From contig DRLC01000004.1 in assembly GCA_011053145.1 (NCBI GenBank), forward strand, positions 1 to 36,471: a stretch of 36,471 nucleotides of DNA, written 5' to 3'. Source of the stretch: Planctomycetota bacterium (GTDB lineage Bacteria; Planctomycetota; UBA1135; GCA-002686595). The notes under the pieces are model-generated. The model did not search any database, was not told the origin of the DNA, and saw nothing but the letters and a program-made list of their open reading frames with translations. Position numbers and translations under genes: made by a program. Of the stretch, positions 8,655-16,128 are shown in pieces. The stretch's first letter is position 1. Each line of letters opens with the position of its first letter.

Positions 8655-10036
8655 GTTCCAGCGGGACGCGCATTTCCCGAACGGGCCCTGCGGGCGCGGC
8701 GCCGGCGGATGAGTTCCTGCTCGATTTCCCTCGACTTGCGGTTTTCGCGGCGCACGAGGACGAAGAGGAGGACGATCAGGACGAGGGCGGACACGAGCAG
8801 CACCTTCGCCATCAGGCCCCAGATCGGGTCACTCTTCGGTTCGAAGCGATGGAGTTCCGTCAGGACGATGAGCGGCGCGACGCGCAGGCCGCGCGCCTGG
8901 GACTCGAAGGCGAAGTCGTGGAGAAAGAACCCGCGCCCGTACGCGTAGTCCCGAAGGTGGATCGAGGGGTCTGGCCGCGGGTACATGAAGCGCACGGCGT
9001 ACTGCCAGCCCCAGTTCCCCAGCCATCCCTGCGTGTAGGAGCTGATTCGGGCCGGGTTTTCGTTCGCACGGATCACTCGGCTGTCCTGCACGCGGCTGAT
9101 CGGGATGCGGATCGGCTTCAGACGCCACTTTTCCGGATCCGCAATCAATTCGTCGAGGAGTGTTCCATCGAGTTCCGGTGCCTCATCCCAGTCGATCGAG
9201 TCCTGGGGTAGGTCTCGGGCATAGGCCATGAGGTACCAGAGTGGTTCGAACGGAGTCTCGCGCACGATCGCCGGCGAGTCCGAGCCCACGACCCGCGCGT
9301 CTTCAACGCCTCGGAAGCGGTCGGGGGAAAGCGAATCCACGATTCCGAAGGAGCGGTACGAACGGACCGCCTTCGGGCCGACGAGGAGCGGTGCTTCGAT
9401 CCATTCTCCCGGCCGCAGTTGGTCCTCTTCGGAGTAGACCTTCAGGAACAGGCCGTCCACCCGAACGTAGGCACCGTTTTCGGGGGCGTCTTCGAGAGCG
9501 AGCGTGAGGAAGTAGCATGTGCTCTGGTCATCGAGCAGGAGACGCCCGATGTATTCCGTGACACCGTTGCGTTCGCGCTCCCGCAGCGCATCGACGACGC
9601 CCCGGGCGAAGAAGGCCTTGGCCCGGTGCGCGCTGGGATCCTCCTCGATGCGGGAGATGACTTCGGTGTTCAGCTCCACCTCGCCCAGCGCCTCGAACTG
9701 CGTGGGGGTCAGGCGCCGCGCTTCGTCGAGCAGTGCATCCACGGCGTCGCTCTCGAGCGTGACACGGTCCACCGGCTTCGAGTCGGCGACCAGGGCATCG
9801 ATGCGCCCGGGGTCGATCTCGGGGAGGAAGATCTTCTCTTCCGCCTGGGGCTCACTCGGAGGGAGGGCTCCGAGGTCGGATTCTTCGAGGTTCCTCGTTT
9901 CGAGCGTGCTGTAGAGGAAGGCTCCGAACACGATCACGGATCCGACCGCCATCGCGATCAGGCGGCGTTTCTCCTTCTTGGAGAAGGTCGCGTGGGCCGA
10001 AGCGGAGGTCTGTCCCGGGACCTGGAATCGTCTCAT
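8651..10036 (-). CDS. Unknown two-transmembrane protein coupled to aroB
   Basis: 461 residues; family not recognised. A basic cytoplasmic N-terminus (FSKKEKRRL) precedes a membrane span (LIAMAVGSVIVFGAFLYS, about 30-47). A long acidic region of about 350 residues follows, then a second span (WGLMAKVLLVSALVLIVLLFVL) and a strongly basic tail ([12 protein letters not shown]). The middle region would lie outside the cytoplasm. Residues of about 145-205 (ARGVVDALRERERNGVTEYI, then LLLDDQSTCYFLTLALED) have the beta pattern of a small barrel such as an OB fold, but this is only a visual impression. The ATGA overlap with aroB and a 60-base gap to the upstream amidotransferase suggest one operon. No ribosome-binding site is evident at the ATG. 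Confidence 0.75.
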   Translation of the reverse strand: MRRFQVPGQTSASAHATFSKKEKRRLIAMAVGSVIVFGAFLYSTLETRNLEESDLGALPPSEPQAEEKIFLPEIDPGRIDALVADSKPVDRVTLESDAVDALLDEARRLTPTQFEALGEVELNTEVISRIEEDPSAHRAKAFFARGVVDALRERERNGVTEYIGRLLLDDQSTCYFLTLALEDAPENGAYVRVDGLFLKVYSEEDQLRPGEWIEAPLLVGPKAVRSYRSFGIVDSLSPDRFRGVEDARVVGSDSPAIVRETPFEPLWYLMAYARDLPQDSIDWDEAPELDGTLLDELIADPEKWRLKPIRIPISRVQDSRVIRANENPARISSYTQGWLGNWGWQYAVRFMYPRPDPSIHLRDYAYGRGFFLHDFAFESQARGLRVAPLIVLTELHRFEPKSDPIWGLMAKVLLVSALVLIVLLFVLVRRENRKSREIEQELIRRRRARRARSGNARPAGT

Positions 10037-10096
10037 GGTGGTGCGGCTAGGAGGCGGCCGGAGAAGGGCTTTTGATGGGAGCGCGACGGGACTTCT

Positions 10097-10855
10097 TCAA
10101 CGGGACCCCAGGAGGTGGGTTCGGCGCTCGCGCGCGGCGGCCACGAAGGCATGGAAAAGGGCTTCGTTGTGTTCTCGGTCGCCGCCCTCGTCGTGGAGTT
10201 CGGGGTGCCACTGGACGCCTACGACAAAGGAATCCGGGGTGCTGCGTTCGATGCCCTCGATGAGGCCCTGGTCGTCCCTCGCCGAAACGACCCAGCCGTC
10301 GCGCTCGGCATCCGCCGAGAGCGCCGCGACCGCTTGGTGATGGCGTGAGACGACCATGAACGGGTCTACCCCGACGGCCGTGGCGAGTTTCGAGCCCGGA
10401 AGGGCGGTGACCGGATGCAGTGTGCCGCCGCGGTGCTCGCGTGCGCCGGGGAGGTTCTCGGGAAGGTGCTGATGCAGGGTCCCGCCCGTCGCGAGGGCGA
10501 GAAGCTGCATGCCGTAGCAGATCCCGAGCACAGGGAGGTTCGCGTCGAGGAGCGTGCGCGCGAGGTCGACATCGAAGGCCTGCTTCTCCGCGGGGACCGG
10601 CTTCGCGGCGGGGTGCACGGGGCCGGCGCCGAGGGCCTCGGTGTTGAAATCGTCGCCGCCCGAGAAGAGGACCCCGTCCGCGAATTCGAGCACGGCGGCG
10701 GCGAACTCGGAGCCAGGCAGCGGAGGAAGCGCGACCGGCATGCCCCCGGCTTTCCAAACAGCCCGCGCATAGCTCTGGCGCAAGCGCAGTTCGCTCTTGC
10801 CGTCGGTGCACAGTTCACCGTCGATGGCGATGAGGGGTCTTGATCGCGGATCCAT
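10097..10855 (-). CDS. Class I glutamine amidotransferase-like hydrolase (peptidase C26 / gamma-glutamyl-GABA hydrolase type)
   Basis: 252 residues. The class I glutamine amidotransferase triad is visible: Cys113 in LGICYGMQLLA, and His217/Glu219 in VGVQWHPEL. The oxyanion region FSGGDDFNTEALG and the RHHQAV segment are typical of the peptidase C26 branch (PuuD-like), which hydrolyses gamma-glutamyl amides such as gamma-glutamyl-GABA in polyamine breakdown. No synthetase partner is present, so it acts as a free-standing hydrolase. Its start is 52 bases from the divergent Na+/Ca2+ antiporter start. A ureohydrolase, another enzyme of possible polyamine metabolism, lies nearby, but a shared pathway is only an inference. 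It is probably the first gene of an operon with the two-TM protein and aroB. Confidence 0.88.
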   Translation of the reverse strand: MDPRSRPLIAIDGELCTDGKSELRLRQSYARAVWKAGGMPVALPPLPGSEFAAAVLEFADGVLFSGGDDFNTEALGAGPVHPAAKPVPAEKQAFDVDLARTLLDANLPVLGICYGMQLLALATGGTLHQHLPENLPGAREHRGGTLHPVTALPGSKLATAVGVDPFMVVSRHHQAVAALSADAERDGWVVSARDDQGLIEGIERSTPDSFVVGVQWHPELHDEGGDREHNEALFHAFVAAARERRTHLLGSR

Positions 10856-10907
10856 GCCGCGATTCTAGCTCGCTTCCCGTGGCGGGGCCCAGCTAGGATC
10901 CCGCGCC

Positions 10908-11921
10908 ATGCCCCTCGCCGCCGTCACGACCGATCCCCTCGGTTGGATCTCGATTTCCGCTTGCCTGATCGTGGGGTTCTTCCTGCTCACCAAGGGCGCG
11001 GACTGGCTCGTCGGCGCGAGCAGCCAGTTGGCGAAACGGGTCGGCGTGAGCTCCCTCGTGATCGGCCTGACCGTCGTCGCCCTCGGGACCTCCGCACCGG
11101 AGATCGTCGTTTCCACGATCGCAGCCGCGGACGGCAAGGTCGCCATCTCGATCGGGAACGTTCTGGGGAGCAACATCGCGAACATCGGACTCGTGCTCGG
11201 GATGAGCGCGTTGATTCTGCCCGACATCCTGCACACGAAGCTGACCAAGCGAGACGGCGTCTGGACCTTCGTCGCCCTCGGACTGCTGTGGTGGGTGTCC
11301 TCGGATCACCGTATCGAGCGCTGGGAGGCGGGGCTGCTGCTGGTGGGCTTCGTCGGCTACAACGCACACCTGCTGTTCACCGGGCGCGAGGAGATCCTCG
11401 AGGAGGAAGCCGAGCACGAGGGTCACTATCACCACCCCGTGCCGCTGCTCCTCGCCGGGCTCGTTTCGATCCTCGTCGGAGCGAAGATCGTCGTCGTGGG
11501 CGCCGAGTCCGGCGCGCTCCGGCTCGGGATTTCCGAGGCGGTGATCGGGCTGAGCATCGTCGCGGTCGGAACTTCCCTCCCGGAACTCGCGGCGGGGGTC
11601 GGAGGAGCGCTGCGGGGGGAGGGTGATCTCAGTGTCGGGAACGTCGTCGGCAGCAACATCTTCAACCTGCTCGCGGTCGTGGGGATCGCGGCCATGGTCC
11701 ATCCCTTCCAGCCGGAGAACGAACCGGCCGAGGCAGCGCGGGCGCTCGAGCATGCCTTCGATCGCGCGCTCGGCGTGGATTTCTATGTGGTCCTCGGGTT
11801 CTCCCTAGCCGGCCTGCTCCTGCCCTTCGCCGGGGGAGAACGCGGAGCTCGGACGAAGGGTCTGTTCCTGCTCGCGTGCTACGCGGGATACATCGCGTGG
11901 CTGTACCTCGGCGCCCGCTGA
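10908..11921 (+). CDS. Calcium/sodium antiporter (CaCA family, YrbG-like)
   Basis: 337 residues, about ten hydrophobic segments. The two inverted alpha-repeats of the cation/Ca2+ antiporter superfamily are clear. The first has GLTVVALGTSAPEIVVSTIA and GNVLGSNIANIGLVLG. The second has GLSIVAVGTSLPELAAGVGG and GNVVGSNIFNLLAVVG. The acidic residues in both GTS-PE motifs are the ion-binding Glu of the family. A histidine/glutamate-rich cytoplasmic loop (EEEAEHEGHYHH) separates the halves. It most likely exports Ca2+ in exchange for Na+ across the inner membrane. It is transcribed alone: divergent from the amidotransferase and convergent with the ureohydrolase. Confidence 0.93.
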   Translation: MPLAAVTTDPLGWISISACLIVGFFLLTKGADWLVGASSQLAKRVGVSSLVIGLTVVALGTSAPEIVVSTIAAADGKVAISIGNVLGSNIANIGLVLGMSALILPDILHTKLTKRDGVWTFVALGLLWWVSSDHRIERWEAGLLLVGFVGYNAHLLFTGREEILEEEAEHEGHYHHPVPLLLAGLVSILVGAKIVVVGAESGALRLGISEAVIGLSIVAVGTSLPELAAGVGGALRGEGDLSVGNVVGSNIFNLLAVVGIAAMVHPFQPENEPAEAARALEHAFDRALGVDFYVVLGFSLAGLLLPFAGGERGARTKGLFLLACYAGYIAWLYLGAR

Positions 11922-12003
11922 CGGACCTCCCCCGGTCGATGCCGGGCTTGGGGCATCGTACGGGGTCCATCCCCTGGACCGGGCGCCACCGGGGGGAGGT
12001 CGG
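11922..12003. terminator. Structured intergenic element: potential three-way junction between convergent genes
   Basis: The whole gap between two convergent stop codons is self-complementary. The outer stem pairs 11924-11936 (GACCTCCCCCGGT) with 11988-12001, 13 base pairs with one bulged G at 11991. It encloses a 7-base-pair hairpin, CGATGCC at 11937-11943 with GGCATCG at 11952-11958. It also encloses a 6-base-pair hairpin, GGTCCA at 11964-11969 with TGGACC at 11975-11980. The dyad works on either strand, so a bidirectional terminator is the simplest reading. There is no T-run on either side, so it is not a classic intrinsic terminator. Confidence 0.6.
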
Positions 12004-13032
12004 TCAGCGGGAGCCGAGCGCAAATCCGATCAGTCGATACAGGAGCCGCGAGCCGACGATTTCATCCCAGCCCTTGCCCGCTTCGCCGCCGGGGGCGGGC
12101 GCGACTTCGCACAGGTCGAAGCCGACGATGCGCCGTCCGCTTCGCACCAGTTCCTCGAGCCAAGCCGACGCCTCGTCGAAGGAAAGCCCGCCCGGTACCG
12201 GGGTTCCGGTGTTCGGGCACAGGCTCGGATCGAGCCCATCGATGTCGAAGGTCACGTAGACGTCCCGCGGGAGCGGCTCCAGTTCGCGCCGGATCAGGGC
12301 GCGCAGGTTCCGTCCTTCGAGGCGCGCGGCGGCCCAGTCGGTCCCGAAGACCGCGCGGATCCTCCCTCCGTCGATGGCCGCGCGCTCTTCCTCGCAGAGA
12401 TCGCGTACGCCGACCTGGAGGATGGAGCTGACCGGGTCGAGTCGCGCAACATGGTGGAGGATCGATGCGTGGGAATGCGAGAAGCCCTCGTAGCCGGGAC
12501 GCAGGTCCGCGTGGGCATCGAAGTGAAGCACCGCGAGGTCCCTGTGCCGCTCGGCATGGGCTCGGATCGCACCGAGGGGGACCGAGTGGTCCCCGCCGAC
12601 GACGGCGAGGAGCTTTCCGCCTTCGAGCGCGAGCGATGCGCGTTCGAAGAGCCAGGCTTCGAGCTCCTGTTGGATCGCGTCGACGCGGGCCGCGTTCCCG
12701 AGGAGTTCGGTGTCGGCACCCGGGCCGCCCGCCGCGAGGATCGGATCGGCGAGGGCGCGGGCCTCCGCATTCCACGCTTCCACTTCGGCCGGTGAAGGCG
12801 CCATCCAGATCCCGGCCTCATAGGGGCGTCCCACCACGAGGTCATGGAGTTCGACCTGAGCGCTAGCGGTTCGGATCGCTTCCGGTCCCCCCGCGGCGCC
12901 GCGCCGGAAGGAACAGGTGGCGTCGAACGGGATCGGCAGGATGTGGACCCTGGCCTCACCCGGGCCGTCGGTCAGCCCAAAGGCTCCGGAGCCGGGGGCG
13001 GCCGCCGCGGAGGGATCGAAGGATGGGGCCAT
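12004..13032 (-). CDS. Ureohydrolase family protein (agmatinase/arginase/formimidoylglutamase)
   Basis: 342 residues. All manganese-binding motifs of the ureohydrolase fold are present: VVGGDHSVPLG, LHFDAHADLRPGYEG with the following SHAS, and VTFDIDGLDPSLCPNTGTPV. FDLCEVAP closes the site. These enzymes hydrolyse a guanidino or formimino group, releasing urea or formamide. The motif set fits SpeB-like agmatinases best (agmatine to putrescine), but arginase, guanidinobutyrase or formimidoylglutamase cannot be excluded. An insertion of about 60 residues (GPGADTELLGNAARVDAIQQ onward) precedes the GGDHS motif. The N-terminal 25 residues are Ala/Gly/Pro-rich. The gene stands alone, convergent with the antiporter and divergent from the DUF423 gene. 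Confidence 0.88.
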   Translation of the reverse strand: MAPSFDPSAAAAPGSGAFGLTDGPGEARVHILPIPFDATCSFRRGAAGGPEAIRTASAQVELHDLVVGRPYEAGIWMAPSPAEVEAWNAEARALADPILAAGGPGADTELLGNAARVDAIQQELEAWLFERASLALEGGKLLAVVGGDHSVPLGAIRAHAERHRDLAVLHFDAHADLRPGYEGFSHSHASILHHVARLDPVSSILQVGVRDLCEEERAAIDGGRIRAVFGTDWAAARLEGRNLRALIRRELEPLPRDVYVTFDIDGLDPSLCPNTGTPVPGGLSFDEASAWLEELVRSGRRIVGFDLCEVAPAPGGEAGKGWDEIVGSRLLYRLIGFALGSR

Positions 13033-13046
13033 GGGCGATGATCCTA

Positions 13047-13087
13047 CTGCACGCCCGCCCTCGGGATCGATCCTCGGGCGGATGCAG
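13047..13087. promoter_or_regulatory. Nested dyad in the ureohydrolase/DUF423 divergent promoter region
   Basis: CTGCA (13047-13051) and CGCCCG (13052-13057) are mirrored by CGGGCG (13075-13080) and TGCAG (13083-13087). A perfect 10-base palindrome GGATCGATCC (13064-13073) sits inside. The 107-base gap separates two divergent genes, so this may be an operator or a leader hairpin. The arms are not exactly concentric. Confidence 0.3.
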
Positions 13088-13139
13088 GAAAGTGACCGCC
13101 GCGGTTGCGCGCGTCGCCGCGAAATGCAATCCCAGGGGC

Positions 13140-13529
13140 ATGAGCCCTCGAACTACGATCCTGGCGGCAGCGCTGCTCGCGGCCCTCGCGGTGGGGCTCG
13201 GGGCCGGCGCGGCCCACGCCCTACACGACACACTCGACCAGCGCGATCAGCTCGCGAACTGGAACACCGCGGTGCGCTACCAGATGTGGCACGCCCTCGC
13301 GCTCCTCGTCCTGGGCTTCGCCCGGGAGACGCGACCGGGCCTGCGCTTCGCCTGCGCGGCCTTGCTCGTCGGGAGCGTGCTCTTCTCCGGGTCGATCTAC
13401 TGCCTCGCCTTCGGGGTGCTACGCCCGGTCATGGGACCTCTCACCCCGCTCGGCGGCGTGACGATGCTCGCCGGGTGGATCTCCGTCGCATCGTGGGCCC
13501 TGCGACGGGGCCCGACTCAGGCGGCCTGA
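13140..13529 (+). CDS. DUF423 (YgdD/TMEM256-like) small inner-membrane protein
   Basis: 129 residues from the ATG at 13140, chosen because it opens directly on the first membrane helix (TTILAAALLAALAVGLGAGA), as in other DUF423 proteins. The frame is open back to 13023 but that part overlaps the divergent ureohydrolase start. Family features: AAHALHDTLD after helix 1, NWNTAVRYQMWHALALLVLG in the second helix, and the VLFSGSIYCLAFGVLRPVMG helix followed by TPLGGVTMLAGW. Four membrane helices in all. Function of the family is unknown. Its last 13 bases overlap the stop end of the histidine-kinase gene on the other strand. Confidence 0.9.
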   Translation: MSPRTTILAAALLAALAVGLGAGAAHALHDTLDQRDQLANWNTAVRYQMWHALALLVLGFARETRPGLRFACAALLVGSVLFSGSIYCLAFGVLRPVMGPLTPLGGVTMLAGWISVASWALRRGPTQAA

Positions 13530-14878
13530 CGAGGCTGCGCGGTCAGGACGTCGCGAAGCGTGTCGAGCTTGACCGGCTTGCTGATGTAGCCGTTCATTCC
13601 GGCTTCGAGGCATGTGCGCTCGTCTTCGGCGTCCGCCATCGCGGTCATCGCGTAGATCAGGACCTGGGAGGCACTGCCCGGGAGTCGCCGGATCGCGCGC
13701 GTCGCCTCGAAGCCGTCCATGACGGGCATCGAGCAGTCCATGAAGACGATTTCGAACGAGCCCTCGCGCACTGCATCCACGGCCTCGGCGCCGTTTTCGG
13801 CCACCTGGACCGATGCCCCGAGCAGAGAGAGCATTCGCTCGGCCACCTTGCGGTTGATCGCGTTGTCGTCGACGACGAGTACGCTCTTGCCGGGGAAGTG
13901 ACCGCCCGGGGTTTCGCGAGGTTCGGGGCGTTCTCGGAGCAGGCACGTCGCGGCGGTGGGGAGGTGGGCCTCGAACGAGAAGGTCGACCCCTCGCCGACC
14001 GCACTCTCGACGCGTAGCTCTCCACCCATCAACGAAACCAAGTTCCGAGAGATCGCCAGGCCGAGGCCCGTTCCCCCGAAGTTTCGAGTCGTGCTGACGT
14101 CGGCCTGGGAGAAGGCGTCGAAGATGTTCTGGATCTGGTCCGCGGGGATTCCGATGCCGGTGTCCGAGACTTCGAACCGCAGATAGTCCGTCCGGGAGCT
14201 CACAGGCGAAACGCGTACGACGACCTCTCCCGTTTCGGTGAACTTGATCGCGTTGGTGACGAGGTTCAGGAGCACCTGTCGGAGCCGCAGTGCATCGCCC
14301 TCCACGCTCGGCGGGATTCTCGAATCGATCTCCGCGCGCAGTTGCAGGCCCTTGCGGGCCGCGGGCTCGAGCTGGAGGCCGATCACCGCTTGCACGCAGA
14401 GTTCAACTTCGAAGGGGAGTTGCTCGAGTTCCACCTTGCCCGCGTCCGCCTTCGAGAAGTCCAGGACATCGTTGATGACTGCGAGCAGGGCTTCTGCGGA
14501 ATCGTGCGTCAGGTGGATCAGGGAGCGTTGTTCCTCGTCCGGATCGGTGTTGAGTAGGAGCTCGAGGGAACCGAGGATCCCGTTCATCGGGGTGCGCATC
14601 TCGTGGCTGATCACAGCCAAGAAGCGCGCACGCGCTTCGCACGCTTGCTCCGCGGCGAAGCGAGCCTCTTCGAGTTCCCGAGCGGTTCGGCGCAGGGCCT
14701 CGATCGTCTCTTCCAATTGCTCCTGATTCTTCAGGAGGGCGCGCTTTCCGCGCAGGGCGAGGCTTTCGGTGGTTGCGGCCTCACGCAGGATCTGCTCGAT
14801 GCGGCGATCGCGACGAGCGAGTTCCTTGCGGAGTGTCCTGACCTCGTCGGCGAGCTTCGATTCGGTCTTGCTATTCAA
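13517..14878 (-). CDS. Soluble hybrid histidine kinase with receiver domain
   Basis: 453 residues, no membrane span. Residues 1-85 are a coiled coil rich in Arg/Glu. HisKA follows with the phospho-acceptor His92 in VISHEMRTPMNG. The HATPase_c domain has LVTNAIKF (N box), SDTGIGIP (G1) and FGGTGLGLAIS (G2). A receiver domain (about 330-447) has VVDDNAINRK, the phospho-acceptor Asp381 in FMDCSMPVMDG, and SKPVK. The start codon is TTG (14878-14876) with no obvious ribosome-binding site. It lies in the same reading frame as the FIST gene, separated by that gene's UGA and two sense codons, so FIST is its probable input module. No separate response regulator or output domain is nearby; signalling probably continues through a phosphotransfer protein encoded elsewhere. 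Confidence 0.92.
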   Translation of the reverse strand: MNSKTESKLADEVRTLRKELARRDRRIEQILREAATTESLALRGKRALLKNQEQLEETIEALRRTARELEEARFAAEQACEARARFLAVISHEMRTPMNGILGSLELLLNTDPDEEQRSLIHLTHDSAEALLAVINDVLDFSKADAGKVELEQLPFEVELCVQAVIGLQLEPAARKGLQLRAEIDSRIPPSVEGDALRLRQVLLNLVTNAIKFTETGEVVVRVSPVSSRTDYLRFEVSDTGIGIPADQIQNIFDAFSQADVSTTRNFGGTGLGLAISRNLVSLMGGELRVESAVGEGSTFSFEAHLPTAATCLLRERPEPRETPGGHFPGKSVLVVDDNAINRKVAERMLSLLGASVQVAENGAEAVDAVREGSFEIVFMDCSMPVMDGFEATRAIRRLPGSASQVLIYAMTAMADAEDERTCLEAGMNGYISKPVKLDTLRDVLTAQPRQAA

Positions 14879-14884
14879 GGGGAC

Positions 14885-16042
14885 TCAGTGGCCGAGGACG
14901 ATGGAGATACAGGTTTCGTTGTGGAGGTGGCTCGGACGTCCGATCTCATTCGGAGCGATTTCGCCGAACCCGTAGAAGCCCGAAAGCTCGAGCTGCTGAC
15001 TGCCGGCATTCCCGAGAGCGCTCTGGATGGTCTGCGCCTCTTCGGGGACCCGTGTGCCGAGCATCCATTTCCGAGCCACACAGGAGAACACCAGTGCGGC
15101 CGATGGATGGGAGCCGGGGTAGCGCTCGAGCGCGCCCTCGATCGATCGACGTGATCCTTCGAGGATCCCTTCGGGGAAGACCTCGGTGAAGCAGACCCGA
15201 GCTCCTTCCGGGATCCCTCCTCCGAAGACGAGACTTCCCGTTCTCGGGTCGTGGGTCAGGACAGCGCGAAGGACGAAGCCGCCCTCGACGTCCGGGTCGC
15301 GAACCGCGAGCGGGTGTTCCCCGAGGGTTCCGATCTCCGCGATGCCCCAGCGATCGGAGAGCAGCTCCAACGCCGGGCGACCGTCGATCTGGTGTACGAC
15401 ATTGCCGTCGGACTCGGTCACGATGTGGTCTTCACCGACCGGAAACCATCCCGACCCGACCCCGACCGAAGACCTGATCCCGCCTCCGAGGACGAGCAGG
15501 GGGCACGCGTCTTCGAGCACTTCATCCCGATGGAATTCCGCGAACTCGTAGTGTTTGCGACGGTCTCCGCTGAGCGCCCCCACGACGGTGCATCGGTTCG
15601 GATCCAGTTTCGAGTCGAGCTGCCGAATGACCTCGGTCGTGTCCGAGGAGACCGGGTGCGGGAGGGCGATGCAGAGGTCGCCGGGTGTCGAGAGCATTCC
15701 GAGGGCGGCCTCGACAGCTTCATCCACCCCTCCCGACAGATCCCGTGCGACCGCGGTCTCGGCCCAGATGTCCTCACCCACGAAGAGGGTCAGGACGATC
15801 GATTCGTACTGAAAGCCGGCGACCGACGACAGCTCCCCGTCGGTCGTGGAGCCGATCAGGGGGAGATCGGGCCAGCGTCGCTGGAGCTCCTCGAGAACCA
15901 GGGCATGGTCATAGCACACGCCCATATAGAGCAATCCGGCGACGGGCCTGGCTCCCTCGAGCCGGCGCTCAGCCTGTTCGATCAGATCGGCGACGGCCTC
16001 GTTGGACTCGAGCTCGTCACTGTGAGCAATGATGGTGCGCAT
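14885..16042 (-). CDS. FIST domain sensory protein
   Basis: 385 residues from the ATG at 16042-16040, chosen because MRTIIAHSDELESNEAVADL is the natural beta-alpha opening; the upstream open frame is Pro/Arg-rich. The FIST_N half contains ARPVAGLLYMGVCYDHALVL and DLPLIGSTTDGELSSVAGFQ, the hallmark GSTTDGE-type motif. The FIST_C half contains IDGRPALELLSDRWG and the FGGGIPEGARVCFTEVF segment, ending with ELSGFYGFGEIAPNE and HNETCISIVLGH. FIST domains are ligand-binding sensors, proposed to bind amino-acid-like small molecules, and are commonly fused to or encoded beside histidine kinases. Here only one UGA and six bases separate it from a histidine kinase in the same frame. The ligand is unknown. 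Confidence 0.88.
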   Translation of the reverse strand: MRTIIAHSDELESNEAVADLIEQAERRLEGARPVAGLLYMGVCYDHALVLEELQRRWPDLPLIGSTTDGELSSVAGFQYESIVLTLFVGEDIWAETAVARDLSGGVDEAVEAALGMLSTPGDLCIALPHPVSSDTTEVIRQLDSKLDPNRCTVVGALSGDRRKHYEFAEFHRDEVLEDACPLLVLGGGIRSSVGVGSGWFPVGEDHIVTESDGNVVHQIDGRPALELLSDRWGIAEIGTLGEHPLAVRDPDVEGGFVLRAVLTHDPRTGSLVFGGGIPEGARVCFTEVFPEGILEGSRRSIEGALERYPGSHPSAALVFSCVARKWMLGTRVPEEAQTIQSALGNAGSQQLELSGFYGFGEIAPNEIGRPSHLHNETCISIVLGH

Positions 16043-16128
16043 CGCAGGGGGGCAAGGGTCCCGTTGGGATCGACAGGAGGGACGGGTCCGGTGAAGCCGG
16101 CTCCCGGAATTCTCCATTCGCGATGCGC

